Position numbers and translations under genes: made by a program
DNA from: Bradyrhizobium sp. CCGB12
GTDB lineage: Bacteria; Pseudomonadota; Alphaproteobacteria; Rhizobiales; Xanthobacteraceae
Length of the DNA stretch: 64,000 bases
Assembly: GCF_024199845.1 (NCBI RefSeq)
Contig: NZ_JANADO010000001.1
Location: 8,296,001 to 8,360,000 of the forward strand
Direction: 5' to 3'
Notes under the pieces: generated by a model
The model's database searches: none
Told to the model about the DNA's origin: nothing
Seen by the model: only the letters and a program-made list of their open reading frames with translations
In this document: positions 37,699 through 45,516 of the stretch, one piece after another
Numbering within the stretch: position 1 is the first letter of the stretch
Layout: each line of letters starts with the position of its first letter

Positions 37699-38709
37699 TC
37701 AGGCGCGCACGGTCCTATCCCAGAAGCCGAAGCGTTCCATCAGCAGCTTTCGTGCCAAGAGCTGCACGTTGTAAGCGTCGCCCACGGTGAGGCTCGCGCT
37801 CGTTTTCGTAAAACGGTGCGTAGTGGTCGTACTGCGAAGCCAACTTGCATATGCCAAGGCATCAACAACCGACACCTTACGATCTCGGACCATGCCGTAA
37901 GTCCATTTCGCCTTCCCAATGGACGGAATTTGTCGCGAGCGCTCTATACGAGTCTTCGGCCCTCTAATGGTCCAAATAAATGGATCGTTAATGTCGATCT
38001 TGGCCTTCTGCAGGCGCTGCTCAAGTTCGTTGCGCACGACAGGATTCCACGAACCGTCCTTTAGTCGAGACGGGTTCTCTCGACTAGCGCGCAGCTCAAG
38101 CTGCATCTCTTCAATAGCCGAATAGGCTAAGGTAATCGCATTCGCTATGCGGACGTGAGCGAGCGGTTCTTTCTGCACTCGAAATTCGTGCGGTGAATAA
38201 CGCGGATGCATATTCATGTGATGCGCACCCGCCGAGCGGTAACTGTAAGCGAGCTTGTGCATGGCGTAAGCTAGAGAAGCTCTGCTCACGAGCGCAGCAA
38301 AACGGCACGCTGTGGTGATCCCGCTTGTTGAGTAGAACGAGGGCGCATCTTGGTTCGTCCCACTGAGGCGAACGGGAATGTCCTCCATCGGATCTGTGTA
38401 TCCCATCGCACTGCCGTGTAAAACGTCGATTGCCGAACACAGGAGGGTGACGGCTTGACGGGCGCGCTGCTCATTCGCCGCGCGTATCATTATCTCCATG
38501 TCGAAAAATACCGGATGTCCCTCGCCATAGTAGTTCTGCGAAGGTGCGTGACCGCGCTCTAGCCGAATACGTTCATTTTCGGCATACAATTCGTCACGGG
38601 TACCTCGAAAAACGCCGGATGCTTTTTCATACTGCCATGCGGCCGCCGTCGCCTTAAAAGCCGTGCCGGGGTAGTCACCTGAAAAGATGGTCGAGTGATA
38701 AAGGGGCAT
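37699..38709 (-). CDS. Hypothetical protein, helical, possible HEPN-like C-terminus
   Basis: 336 residues from the ATG at 38709 (an ATG at 38820 would add 37 poorly structured residues). No known domain. The middle has an AYSAIEEMQLELRASRENPS helix and GSWNPVVRNELEQRLQKA. Near the end, YASWLRSTTTTH (R292 to H298, an RX5H spacing) followed by VGDAYNVQLLARKLLMERFG is compatible with a HEPN-type helix pair, though weaker than in the neighbouring gene. Four bases separate the longer start from the gene upstream, so the pair is probably one operon. GC below the local average. Confidence 0.6.
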   Translation of the reverse strand: MPLYHSTIFSGDYPGTAFKATAAAWQYEKASGVFRGTRDELYAENERIRLERGHAPSQNYYGEGHPVFFDMEIMIRAANEQRARQAVTLLCSAIDVLHGSAMGYTDPMEDIPVRLSGTNQDAPSFYSTSGITTACRFAALVSRASLAYAMHKLAYSYRSAGAHHMNMHPRYSPHEFRVQKEPLAHVRIANAITLAYSAIEEMQLELRASRENPSRLKDGSWNPVVRNELEQRLQKAKIDINDPFIWTIRGPKTRIERSRQIPSIGKAKWTYGMVRDRKVSVVDALAYASWLRSTTTTHRFTKTSASLTVGDAYNVQLLARKLLMERFGFWDRTVRA

Positions 38710-38824
38710 TACTGGCCCATGATGAGAATCTGCGTCCCCCAGCACTTTATAGCGTTTTTCGGGTATGCAGAGGGCAGCCCGTCGCGGCTTTGGGCACGGC
38801 TGCCGGCAAACGCCGCCCATCGGG

Positions 38825-39370
38825 TCATTTCAGAACAGCAAACCACCTGAACGCCACCGCAGCCCATCGCGCGAAGTCGATCAGCGATAGCTCGGCGCGC
38901 CAGTCATTGCGCCCCTTGCTTCCATACAGGTACAGGCGCGGCTGGTAATAAGCCCCTTCCTCATCCGGGTTGTTGTCCGCATCGGGAATTTCAACATCAA
39001 ACCGGATATCGGTTGCGTGAATGATCTTGTTGCAGGCCTCGCGCAAGGTGAGGACCTCGGCCTTGTCTCGATCGGTCACCCAGTTTGGAAACAGCTTTCC
39101 GCAATCGGATTTCGCCTCGTCTGCTGGTCCCTGCGATTGATCGAACTGGATTCGCACGCCCGCCGCACAAGAGATCAAAATTCGCGTTGCTTCGGACTTG
39201 AAGTAGCCCGCCTGCATCATTGCGATGGCAGACGAAGTAAGGCCAAGCGTGGCCACGTCGCGAGATGCTGAAGCCATGCAGACGAGTCGGTAAAGGTCGA
39301 GCAGGAACGCGCCCGGCTCAATCGCGTGAGGCTGCTTCTCGTCAGTGAAGTAAAGTTTTTCCTCGGCCAT
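38825..39370 (-). CDS. Hypothetical protein, 181 aa, partner of the 336-aa protein
   Basis: Mostly helical. It opens MAEEKLYFTDEKQPHAIEPG; the C-terminal part has LTLREACNKIIHATDI, in which R110 and H118 are eight residues apart (too long for the canonical RX4-6H), and PRLYLYGSKGRNDWRAELS. This resembles HEPN-like proteins in pattern without meeting the motif. First gene of its pair. Its ATG is far upstream of purD (divergent, 343 bases). Function unknown. Confidence 0.6.
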   Translation of the reverse strand: MAEEKLYFTDEKQPHAIEPGAFLLDLYRLVCMASASRDVATLGLTSSAIAMMQAGYFKSEATRILISCAAGVRIQFDQSQGPADEAKSDCGKLFPNWVTDRDKAEVLTLREACNKIIHATDIRFDVEIPDADNNPDEEGAYYQPRLYLYGSKGRNDWRAELSLIDFARWAAVAFRWFAVLK

Positions 39371-39713
39371 CAGGGCAACATAAGCGATTCGTCTAACGGC
39401 TCGCTGATTTGGTCGCCAACACCTACTCCGGAACTAAGCCCGTTTGCGCGAAAATCTGTACTCGCCACAGTGAGGCACTGGCCATATCCCGCCAGCGTTC
39501 GCGGAATTTCTACTTTACACACTGGTCATACACTCGGGCGATTGCCGATTGATTTTGCTCGGCAATTCACGGTATTGAGTCTGCCGTAAGGGCAGACGGA
39601 GGAGGAGCTTCGCCGCGTCCCCGAATGACGGGGAGTTCGGGGCCAGCCCCCTTGAGACCCGCGCCGATTCGTGCGACCTCCGCCCCCAGCAAACCCCTTA
39701 TTCTGAGCCTTCG
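39371..39713. other. Divergent region before purD
   Basis: About 340 bases between the accessory block and purD. It holds a small perfect hairpin, GTCTGCC / GGCAGAC (39578-39596), and no supported gene. The half nearest purD is GC-rich like the core genome; the half nearest the accessory genes is AT-rich. The island boundary probably lies near 39570. Confidence 0.45.
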
Positions 39714-40997
39714 ATGCACATTCTTCTGCTCGGTTCCGGCGGCCGCGAACATGCCCTGGCATGGAAGATCGCAGCCTCCCCCCTGGTGACCAAATTCTGG
39801 TGCGCGCCCGGCAATGCCGGCATCGCGCGGGAGGCCGAATGCGTGGCGCTCGATGTCGCCGACCATACCGCGGTGATCGATTTCTGCAGGAAGAACGCGG
39901 TCGAGCTGGTGGTGGTCGGCCCGGAGACGCCGCTGGCGGCCGGCATCGTCGATGACCTCACCGCCGCCGGCATCAAGGCGTTCGGGCCGAGCAAGGTGGC
40001 CGCCCAGCTCGAAAGCTCCAAGGGTTTCACCAAGGCACTCTGCACCGAATTCGGCATTCCGACCGGCGCCTACAAGCGCTTCACCAACGCTGGCGATGCG
40101 CGCGCTTACGTCCAGAGCCAGGGCGCGCCGATCGTGGTCAAGGCCGACGGCCTTGCCGCCGGCAAGGGCGTGGTCGTCGCCAAGACCGTGCGCGAGGCCG
40201 AGGACGCCATCGCCATGATGTTCGAAGGCGCCTTTGGCGAGGCCGGCGCCGAAGTCGTGATCGAGGAGTTTCTGCCCGGCCGCGAGATCAGCTTCTTCGC
40301 GCTGTGCGACGGCGAGACCGCCATTCCGCTGGCCTCGGCCCAGGACCACAAGCGCGTGTTCGACCACGACGTCGGTCCCAACACGGGCGGCATGGGCGCC
40401 TATTCGCCGACGCCGCTGGTGACGCCTGCGATCCACGACGCGATCATGGCCAAGATCATCCTGCCGACGGTATCAGGCATGAAGCAGCGCGGCACGCCGT
40501 TCCGTGGCATCCTCTACGCCGGGATCATGCTGACGACGCAGGGCCCCAAGCTGTTCGAGTTCAACGTGCGCTTCGGCGATCCCGAGTGCCAGGTGCTGAT
40601 GTTGCGCATGATGTCGGACATCGTGCCGGCCTTCCTTGCGGCCTGTGACGGGCAGCTGAAGAATTTCGATCTGCGCTGGCATCCGGACTCCGCGCTCACC
40701 GTGGTGATGGCGGCAAAGGGCTATCCTGGCGACTACCGGAAGGGCACGCGGATCGACGGGCTCGATGCGGCCGCCAAGGTCGACGCCGTCGAGATCTTCC
40801 ACGCCGGCACGGTTGAGAAGGATGGCGCCATCCTCGCCAATGGCGGCCGGGTGCTCAATGTCTGCGCGCTCGGCAAGACCGTGACCGAGGCGCAAGGCCG
40901 CGCCTATCAGGCCGTCGACCGGATCGACTGGTCCGAAGGCTTCTGCCGCCGCGACATCGGCTGGCAAGCGGTGGAAGCGGAGAAAGCCCGGAGCTGA
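39714..40997 (+). CDS. purD: Phosphoribosylamine-glycine ligase PurD
   Basis: 427 residues, the usual length. ATP-grasp enzyme of purine synthesis that joins glycine to phosphoribosylamine. Opening [16 protein letters not shown], then [14 protein letters not shown]; the ATP-grasp part has [15 protein letters not shown]; the diagnostic [16 protein letters not shown] and [15 protein letters not shown] complete it. ATG at 39714. Monocistronic, divergent from the accessory genes. Confidence 0.97.
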   Translation: MHILLLGSGGREHALAWKIAASPLVTKFWCAPGNAGIAREAECVALDVADHTAVIDFCRKNAVELVVVGPETPLAAGIVDDLTAAGIKAFGPSKVAAQLESSKGFTKALCTEFGIPTGAYKRFTNAGDARAYVQSQGAPIVVKADGLAAGKGVVVAKTVREAEDAIAMMFEGAFGEAGAEVVIEEFLPGREISFFALCDGETAIPLASAQDHKRVFDHDVGPNTGGMGAYSPTPLVTPAIHDAIMAKIILPTVSGMKQRGTPFRGILYAGIMLTTQGPKLFEFNVRFGDPECQVLMLRMMSDIVPAFLAACDGQLKNFDLRWHPDSALTVVMAAKGYPGDYRKGTRIDGLDAAAKVDAVEIFHAGTVEKDGAILANGGRVLNVCALGKTVTEAQGRAYQAVDRIDWSEGFCRRDIGWQAVEAEKARS

Positions 40998-41197
40998 CAG
41001 GCTTTTTTCCGGAAAAGCGTGCACCGGCAACGAAAATTGCCGCGTGCCACCGCGCCGCCACAACGACGTTCCAGAAATGCGTAGTCACCCGTTGGGCTTA
41101 GCAGCCCTCGCCGATGATGACCCTGCTACTGTGCATGGGGTTGTTTCGCCATTTTTGTTGGCGCAGCTCCGGGACTGATCAGATAAGGATGCAGAAG

Positions 41198-42103
41198 ATG
41201 TCCGATCTTGCCGACCTCTATCCGGGCTTTGCCGCCAAATGGATCGACACCTCCTTCGGCCGCATCTTCGCCCGTGTCGGCGGCAAGGGCCCGCCCCTGC
41301 TGCTCCTGCACGGCTTCTCCGAGACGCATGTGATGTGGCACCGCGTCGCGCCAGAGCTTGCCGACGCCTTCACGCTGATCATCGCCGATTTGCCGGGCTA
41401 TGGCTGGTCCGACATGCCCCAGAGCGATGCGCTGCACATCCCCTACAGCAAGCGCGCGATGGCCAAGGCCATGGTCGAGGTGATGGAACGCCTTGGCCAC
41501 GTGCACTTCGCGCTGGCCGGCCACGACCGTGGCGGCCGCGTCTCCTACCGCCTCGCGCTCGACCATCCCGGCCGGCTGTCGAAGCTCGCGGTGCTCGATA
41601 TCCTGCCGACCTATAATTACTGGGAGCGGATGAACCGCGCCTACGCGCTGAAGATCTATCACTGGAGCTTCCTGGCGCAGCCCTATCCGCTGCCGGAGAC
41701 GTTGATCTCCAGCAATGGCGAATTCTTCCTGCGCTTCAAGATGGCGAGCCAGACCAGGTCGAAGACGTTGGAGGAAATCGACGAGCGCGCGCTTGAGCAC
41801 TACATGGCCCCGTTCCGCGATCCCGCGCGGGTGCATGCGATGTGCGAGGACTATCGCGCCGGCGCCTATTTCGACTACGACCTCGACAAGGCCGATTTCG
41901 AGGCCGGCAAGAAAATCACCATTCCGATGCTGGCGCTGTGGGGCGATGCCGGCATCGCGCAGGCCGCCGCCACCCCGCTCGACACCTGGACGCAATGGGC
42001 CACGAACGTCGTGGGCATGCCGGTGGATTCCGGCCACTTCCTCACAGAGGAGAATCCGGACGATACCGCGAGGGCTCTGCGCGAGTTCTTTCTCGCGGAC
42101 TAG
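41198..42103 (+). CDS. Fluoroacetate/haloacetate dehalogenase
   Basis: 301 residues, an alpha/beta hydrolase that swaps a halogen on acetate for hydroxyl. The catalytic set of the characterised Rhodopseudomonas fluoroacetate dehalogenase is all present: nucleophile Asp in [12 protein letters not shown] with its two carboxylate-binding Arg, [10 protein letters not shown] for the acid, the halide-pocket HW in [13 protein letters not shown] with Tyr in CEDYRAGAY, and the catalytic His in [12 protein letters not shown] at 41198 (AAGGA upstream) matches the known enzyme's MSDLADL start. Stop shares bases with the opposite tadA gene. Confidence 0.92.
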   Translation: MSDLADLYPGFAAKWIDTSFGRIFARVGGKGPPLLLLHGFSETHVMWHRVAPELADAFTLIIADLPGYGWSDMPQSDALHIPYSKRAMAKAMVEVMERLGHVHFALAGHDRGGRVSYRLALDHPGRLSKLAVLDILPTYNYWERMNRAYALKIYHWSFLAQPYPLPETLISSNGEFFLRFKMASQTRSKTLEEIDERALEHYMAPFRDPARVHAMCEDYRAGAYFDYDLDKADFEAGKKITIPMLALWGDAGIAQAAATPLDTWTQWATNVVGMPVDSGHFLTEENPDDTARALREFFLAD

Positions 42104-42546
42104 CGTCGCTCGCGAAAGAACTCCCGCAGCAGCCGCGCCGCCTCGCTCTCGCCGACGCCGGAATAGACGTCCGGCTTGTGGTGGCAGGTTGGGGAGGCAA
42201 AGAACCGCACGCCGGACTCGACCGCGCCGCCCTTGGGGTCGGCCGCGCCGTAATAGAGCCGGCGGACCCTTGCAAGGGAGATGGCGCCCGCACACATGGT
42301 GCAGGGCTCCAGCGTCACGTAGAGGTCGCAATCGACGAGGCGCTCGCTGCCGACCTTTTTCGCCGCCTCGCGCAGCGCGATGATCTCGGCATGGGCGGTC
42401 GGGTCATGGTCGGTCAGCGTCCGGTTGGCCGCCGTGGCGATGACCTCGTCATCGCGGACGACCACGCATCCGATCGGAACTTCGCCCGATTTTCCGGCAT
42501 TTTCGGCCGTCAGAAGCGCCAAATCCATGAAAGAAGGGGCCTTCAT
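42100..42546 (-). CDS. tadA: tRNA-specific adenosine deaminase TadA
   Basis: 148 residues. It converts A34 to inosine in tRNA-Arg(ACG). The zinc site is complete: [10 protein letters not shown] (His and catalytic Glu) and [11 protein letters not shown] (two Cys). I chose the ATG at 42546; another ATG four codons upstream is possible. It meets the dehalogenase gene tail to tail; both stop codons use the same CTAG (42100-42103). Confidence 0.95.
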   Translation of the reverse strand: MKAPSFMDLALLTAENAGKSGEVPIGCVVVRDDEVIATAANRTLTDHDPTAHAEIIALREAAKKVGSERLVDCDLYVTLEPCTMCAGAISLARVRRLYYGAADPKGGAVESGVRFFASPTCHHKPDVYSGVGESEAARLLREFFRERR

Positions 42547-42678
42547 GCCTCGTATCATCGCCAGAAACCTGCTACTAGCTCCGCCTTCAGCAAGAGTGGA
42601 TACCGATTTTGCCTGAGCATGCGGCTCGCAACGAGCGCGCACAATGCTCATCGCACGACCCCCTGAGTGAGATCATTC

Positions 42679-44712
42679 ATGCCCCGCGACAGCGACAAAG
42701 ACAACGATTCTCGTGGCCGGCGAGGCCCGGCCAAGGGGTCATCGAAGGGGCGCAGCGGCAAGCCGCGAGGCCCGGACAAGAAATTCGCCAAGCGCGGTTT
42801 TGAGGGCAAGGGCGACCGCGACAGCCGCCCGCCCCGGGGCGACCGTGACAGTCGCCCGTTCCGCCGCCGCGAGGAGGGCGATGCCCCGCACCGCGATTTC
42901 AGTGACCGTCCGCGCTTCAAGCGCGACGATCGCGCCAGTGAGGGCCGCGGCGAGCGCAGCTTCAAGCCGCGCGGCGACCGTCCGTTTTCCGATCGCGGCT
43001 CGCGCGATGGCGAGAAGCGGCCGTTCAAGCCCCGTGGCGATCGTCCGTCCTACGGGCGTGACGACCGTCCGCCGCGCCGGGATCGCGACGACGCGCGTCC
43101 GGCTGGCCGCTCCGGCGAGAGGAAGTTCGGCGACAAGCGGCCGTATGCGCCACGTGGCGAGCGCCCGGAACGCAAATTCGATGGCGAACGGAAATTTTCG
43201 CGGGGAGGAGATCGCGGGCCGCGCGAGGATCGTGGCGAGCGCAGCTTCAAGCCGCGTGGCGACCGCCCGAATTTCGATCGCGGCGATCGCGCGCCGCGCG
43301 GCGACCGTCCCGAGCGCAAGTTCGACGGCGAGCGAAAGTTTTCGCGGGGCGGAGCGGATCGCGGGCCGCGCAAGGATTTTGGCGGCCGCGACCGCGGTGA
43401 GGACAAGCCCTGGCAGAAGCGTGACGACCGTCGCGACGGCGGTCGCGGTGAAGACCGTCCGCGCTTTTCGCGATCGCGCGACGACCGTGCACCGGGCGAT
43501 CGTCCGTTCCGCGACCGTCCGAAATTCGACCGCCCGCGCGAGCGCCCGGAAGGCCGCATGGATTGGCAGGAGCATCCGCGCAGCGAAGGCCGTTTTCGCG
43601 ACCGTCCGCGCCGCGACAACGAGGACGACAGCAGAGTCTTCGAGAAGCGCCCCGCCTTCGGCGGCCGCGGCGCCTATCGCGAGCGCGATCGGGATTTCGA
43701 GGGACGGCCCCGCCGGGACGAAGCGCCGAAGCCCAAGAAGGCGGGCGAGCGCATCGCCAAGGCGTTGGCACGTGCAGGCCTCGCATCGCGTCGCGACGCC
43801 GAGGAGATGGTCACGCAGGGCCGCGTCACCGTCAACGGCCGGGTGATCAATTCGCCGGCGCTCGACATCACCCCGAACGACGTCGTCATGGTCGACGGCA
43901 AGCCGTTGCCGGAGCGCGAGCGCACGCGACTGTTCCTCTATCACAAGCCGCGCGGGCTGATGACGACGCATGACGACCCCGAGGGGCGTCCGACCGTGTT
44001 CGACAATCTGCCGGAAGGCCTGCCGCGCCTCATCAGCGTCGGCCGGCTCGACTTCAACACCGAGGGCCTGTTGCTGCTCACCAACGACGGCGGCCTCGCG
44101 CGCACGCTCGAGCTGCCGGACACCGGCTGGCTGCGCCGCTATCGCGTCCGCGCCCATGGCGACGTCACCCAGGCGCAACTCGACGAGCTCAAGAACGGCA
44201 TCGAGGTCGAGGGCGTCAAATACGGTCCGATCGAAGCAACGCTCGAGCGCGATCAGGGCGCCAATGTCTGGCTGGTGTTCGCGATCCGCGAGGGCAAGAA
44301 CCGCGAGGTGCGCAATGTCTGCGCCCATCTCGGGCTCGAGGTGAACCGGCTGATCCGCGTCTCCTATGGCCCGTTCCAGCTCGGCGAGATTCCAGAAGGC
44401 CAGGTCGACGAGATTAAGTCGCGCGTGCTGCGCGAGCAGCTCGGCGACAAGGTGATCGAGAAGTCGGGTGCGCAGTTCGACGTGCCGCAGAAGTCTTCTT
44501 CGCGCGACGACGATGCACCGCGCGAGAAGAAGCCCGCCAGCAAGCGCGCTGTGATCAACGACCGCAAGGGCCGCCGCGTGCTGGTACAGCGCACCGGCAG
44601 CGAGGAGGCGCGCGAGCGCAACGAGCAAGAGGCCAACGGTTACGGCCCGCCGCGCCGTCCCAAGCGTGGCTATCACGGCAAGCGCGACCTGACGCCGCGG
44701 GACGGCGAGTAA
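42679..44712 (+). CDS. rluB: 23S rRNA pseudouridine synthase (RluB/RsuA family) with long R/G/D-rich N-terminus
   Basis: 677 residues, where RluB is about 290. Residues 1 to about 355 are low complexity, built from units such as ERSFKPRGDRP, ERKFDGERKFSRGG and DRDSRPPRGD, with near-exact duplications. From about residue 360 comes a canonical S4 domain (GERIAKALARAGLASRRDAE), then the catalytic domain with GRLDFNTEGLLLLTNDG (catalytic Asp), LFLYHKPRGLMTT and GKNREVRNVC. A C-terminal basic tail follows. It modifies a uridine in 23S rRNA; the RGG-like extension probably binds RNA. ATG at 42679. Confidence 0.9.
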   Translation: MPRDSDKDNDSRGRRGPAKGSSKGRSGKPRGPDKKFAKRGFEGKGDRDSRPPRGDRDSRPFRRREEGDAPHRDFSDRPRFKRDDRASEGRGERSFKPRGDRPFSDRGSRDGEKRPFKPRGDRPSYGRDDRPPRRDRDDARPAGRSGERKFGDKRPYAPRGERPERKFDGERKFSRGGDRGPREDRGERSFKPRGDRPNFDRGDRAPRGDRPERKFDGERKFSRGGADRGPRKDFGGRDRGEDKPWQKRDDRRDGGRGEDRPRFSRSRDDRAPGDRPFRDRPKFDRPRERPEGRMDWQEHPRSEGRFRDRPRRDNEDDSRVFEKRPAFGGRGAYRERDRDFEGRPRRDEAPKPKKAGERIAKALARAGLASRRDAEEMVTQGRVTVNGRVINSPALDITPNDVVMVDGKPLPERERTRLFLYHKPRGLMTTHDDPEGRPTVFDNLPEGLPRLISVGRLDFNTEGLLLLTNDGGLARTLELPDTGWLRRYRVRAHGDVTQAQLDELKNGIEVEGVKYGPIEATLERDQGANVWLVFAIREGKNREVRNVCAHLGLEVNRLIRVSYGPFQLGEIPEGQVDEIKSRVLREQLGDKVIEKSGAQFDVPQKSSSRDDDAPREKKPASKRAVINDRKGRRVLVQRTGSEEARERNEQEANGYGPPRRPKRGYHGKRDLTPRDGE

Positions 44713-44751
44713 GGCCGATGGCTGACACGACGCTGACGCTCCGCCACAGGT

Positions 44752-44841
44752 CGTCATGGCCGGGCTTGACCCGGCCATCCACGTCTTGCTTGCGCCCACG
44801 GCTGAAGAACGTGGATGCCCAGGACAAGCCCGGGCATGACG
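44752..44841. repeat. CGTCATGGCCGGGC...GCCCGGGCATGACG repeat
   Basis: CGTCATGGCCGGGCTTGACC and AGCCCGGGCATGACG arms around ATCCACGT / ACGTGGAT. Same family as 10197-10301 and 61570-61655. Sits between rluB and rsmD. Confidence 0.85.
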
Positions 44842-44852
44842 GAGACTTCTAG

Positions 44853-45410
44853 ATGCGCGTCGTCGGCGGCAGGTTGAAGGGGCGCAATCTGGCCTCACCG
44901 TCCTCGCGCGACATCCGCCCCACGGCGGATCGCCTGCGCGAGTCTGTGTTCAACATCCTCGTGCACGCCTATGACGATCCGATCGAGGACGCGCGCGTGC
45001 TCGATCTCTTCGCCGGCACCGGCGCCCTCGGCATCGAGGCGTCGTCACGCGGCGCGAAGTTCACACTGTTCGTGGACAATGGCGCGGAGGCGCGGGCGCT
45101 GCTGCGGAACAACGTCGAGTCGTTGGGGTTGGGTGGCATTACAAAGGTCTATCGCCGCGATGCGACCGACCTCGGCCCCGCGCATCCCGTCGAGCCGTTC
45201 TCGCTGGTGTTCCTCGATCCGCCCTATGGCAAGGGCTTTGCGGAGAAGGCGCTCGCGAGCCTGCGTGACGGCGGCTGGCTTACCCCTGGCGCGTTGCTGG
45301 TGGTGGAGGAGGCCAAGGCCGCGCAATTCGTGACGCCGGAAGGTTATGAGGAACTGGAGCGGCGGGCGTATGACGACACGGAGTTCGTGTTTCTGAGAAA
45401 GCAGCCGTAG
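44853..45410 (+). CDS. rsmD: 16S rRNA m2G966 methyltransferase RsmD
   Basis: 185 residues. Methylates G966 in 16S rRNA. The SAM site is VLDLFAGTGALGIEASSRGA; the catalytic DPPYGKGFAEKAL is the family's DPPF/Y motif. It begins MRVVGGRLKGRNLASP, typical of RsmD. ATG follows a repeat by a few bases; downstream repeat separates it from convergent mutL. Confidence 0.96.
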   Translation: MRVVGGRLKGRNLASPSSRDIRPTADRLRESVFNILVHAYDDPIEDARVLDLFAGTGALGIEASSRGAKFTLFVDNGAEARALLRNNVESLGLGGITKVYRRDATDLGPAHPVEPFSLVFLDPPYGKGFAEKALASLRDGGWLTPGALLVVEEAKAAQFVTPEGYEELERRAYDDTEFVFLRKQP

Positions 45411-45417
45411 TCTCGCT

Positions 45418-45512
45418 GCCGTAGGGTGGGCAAAGCGAAGCGTGCCCACCAGCTATCGAAATCCTTGGAAGATGGTGGGCACGGCGCTTTGCGCCTTTGC
45501 CCACCCTACGGC
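45418..45512. repeat. GTAGGGTGGGCAAAGCGAAG repeat
   Basis: GCCGTAGGGTGGGCAAAGCG...CGTGCCCACC and GGTGGGCACGGCGCTTTGCGCCTTTGCCCACCCTACGGC. Same family as 29551-29641. It lies between convergent rsmD and mutL, where it could terminate both. Confidence 0.85.
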
Positions 45513-45516
45513 ACAG

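Noticed and set aside
38710..38820. ATG at 38820 as the start of the 336-aa protein
   Set aside because: It adds 37 residues with no ribosome-binding site and a disordered-looking composition. The ATG at 38709 was preferred, but not strongly.
42739..44898. 719-codon minus-strand open frame through rluB
   Set aside because: It covers the S4 and catalytic domains antisense and is dominated by Ala/Val/Leu/Arg runs; rluB on the plus strand has the conserved motifs.
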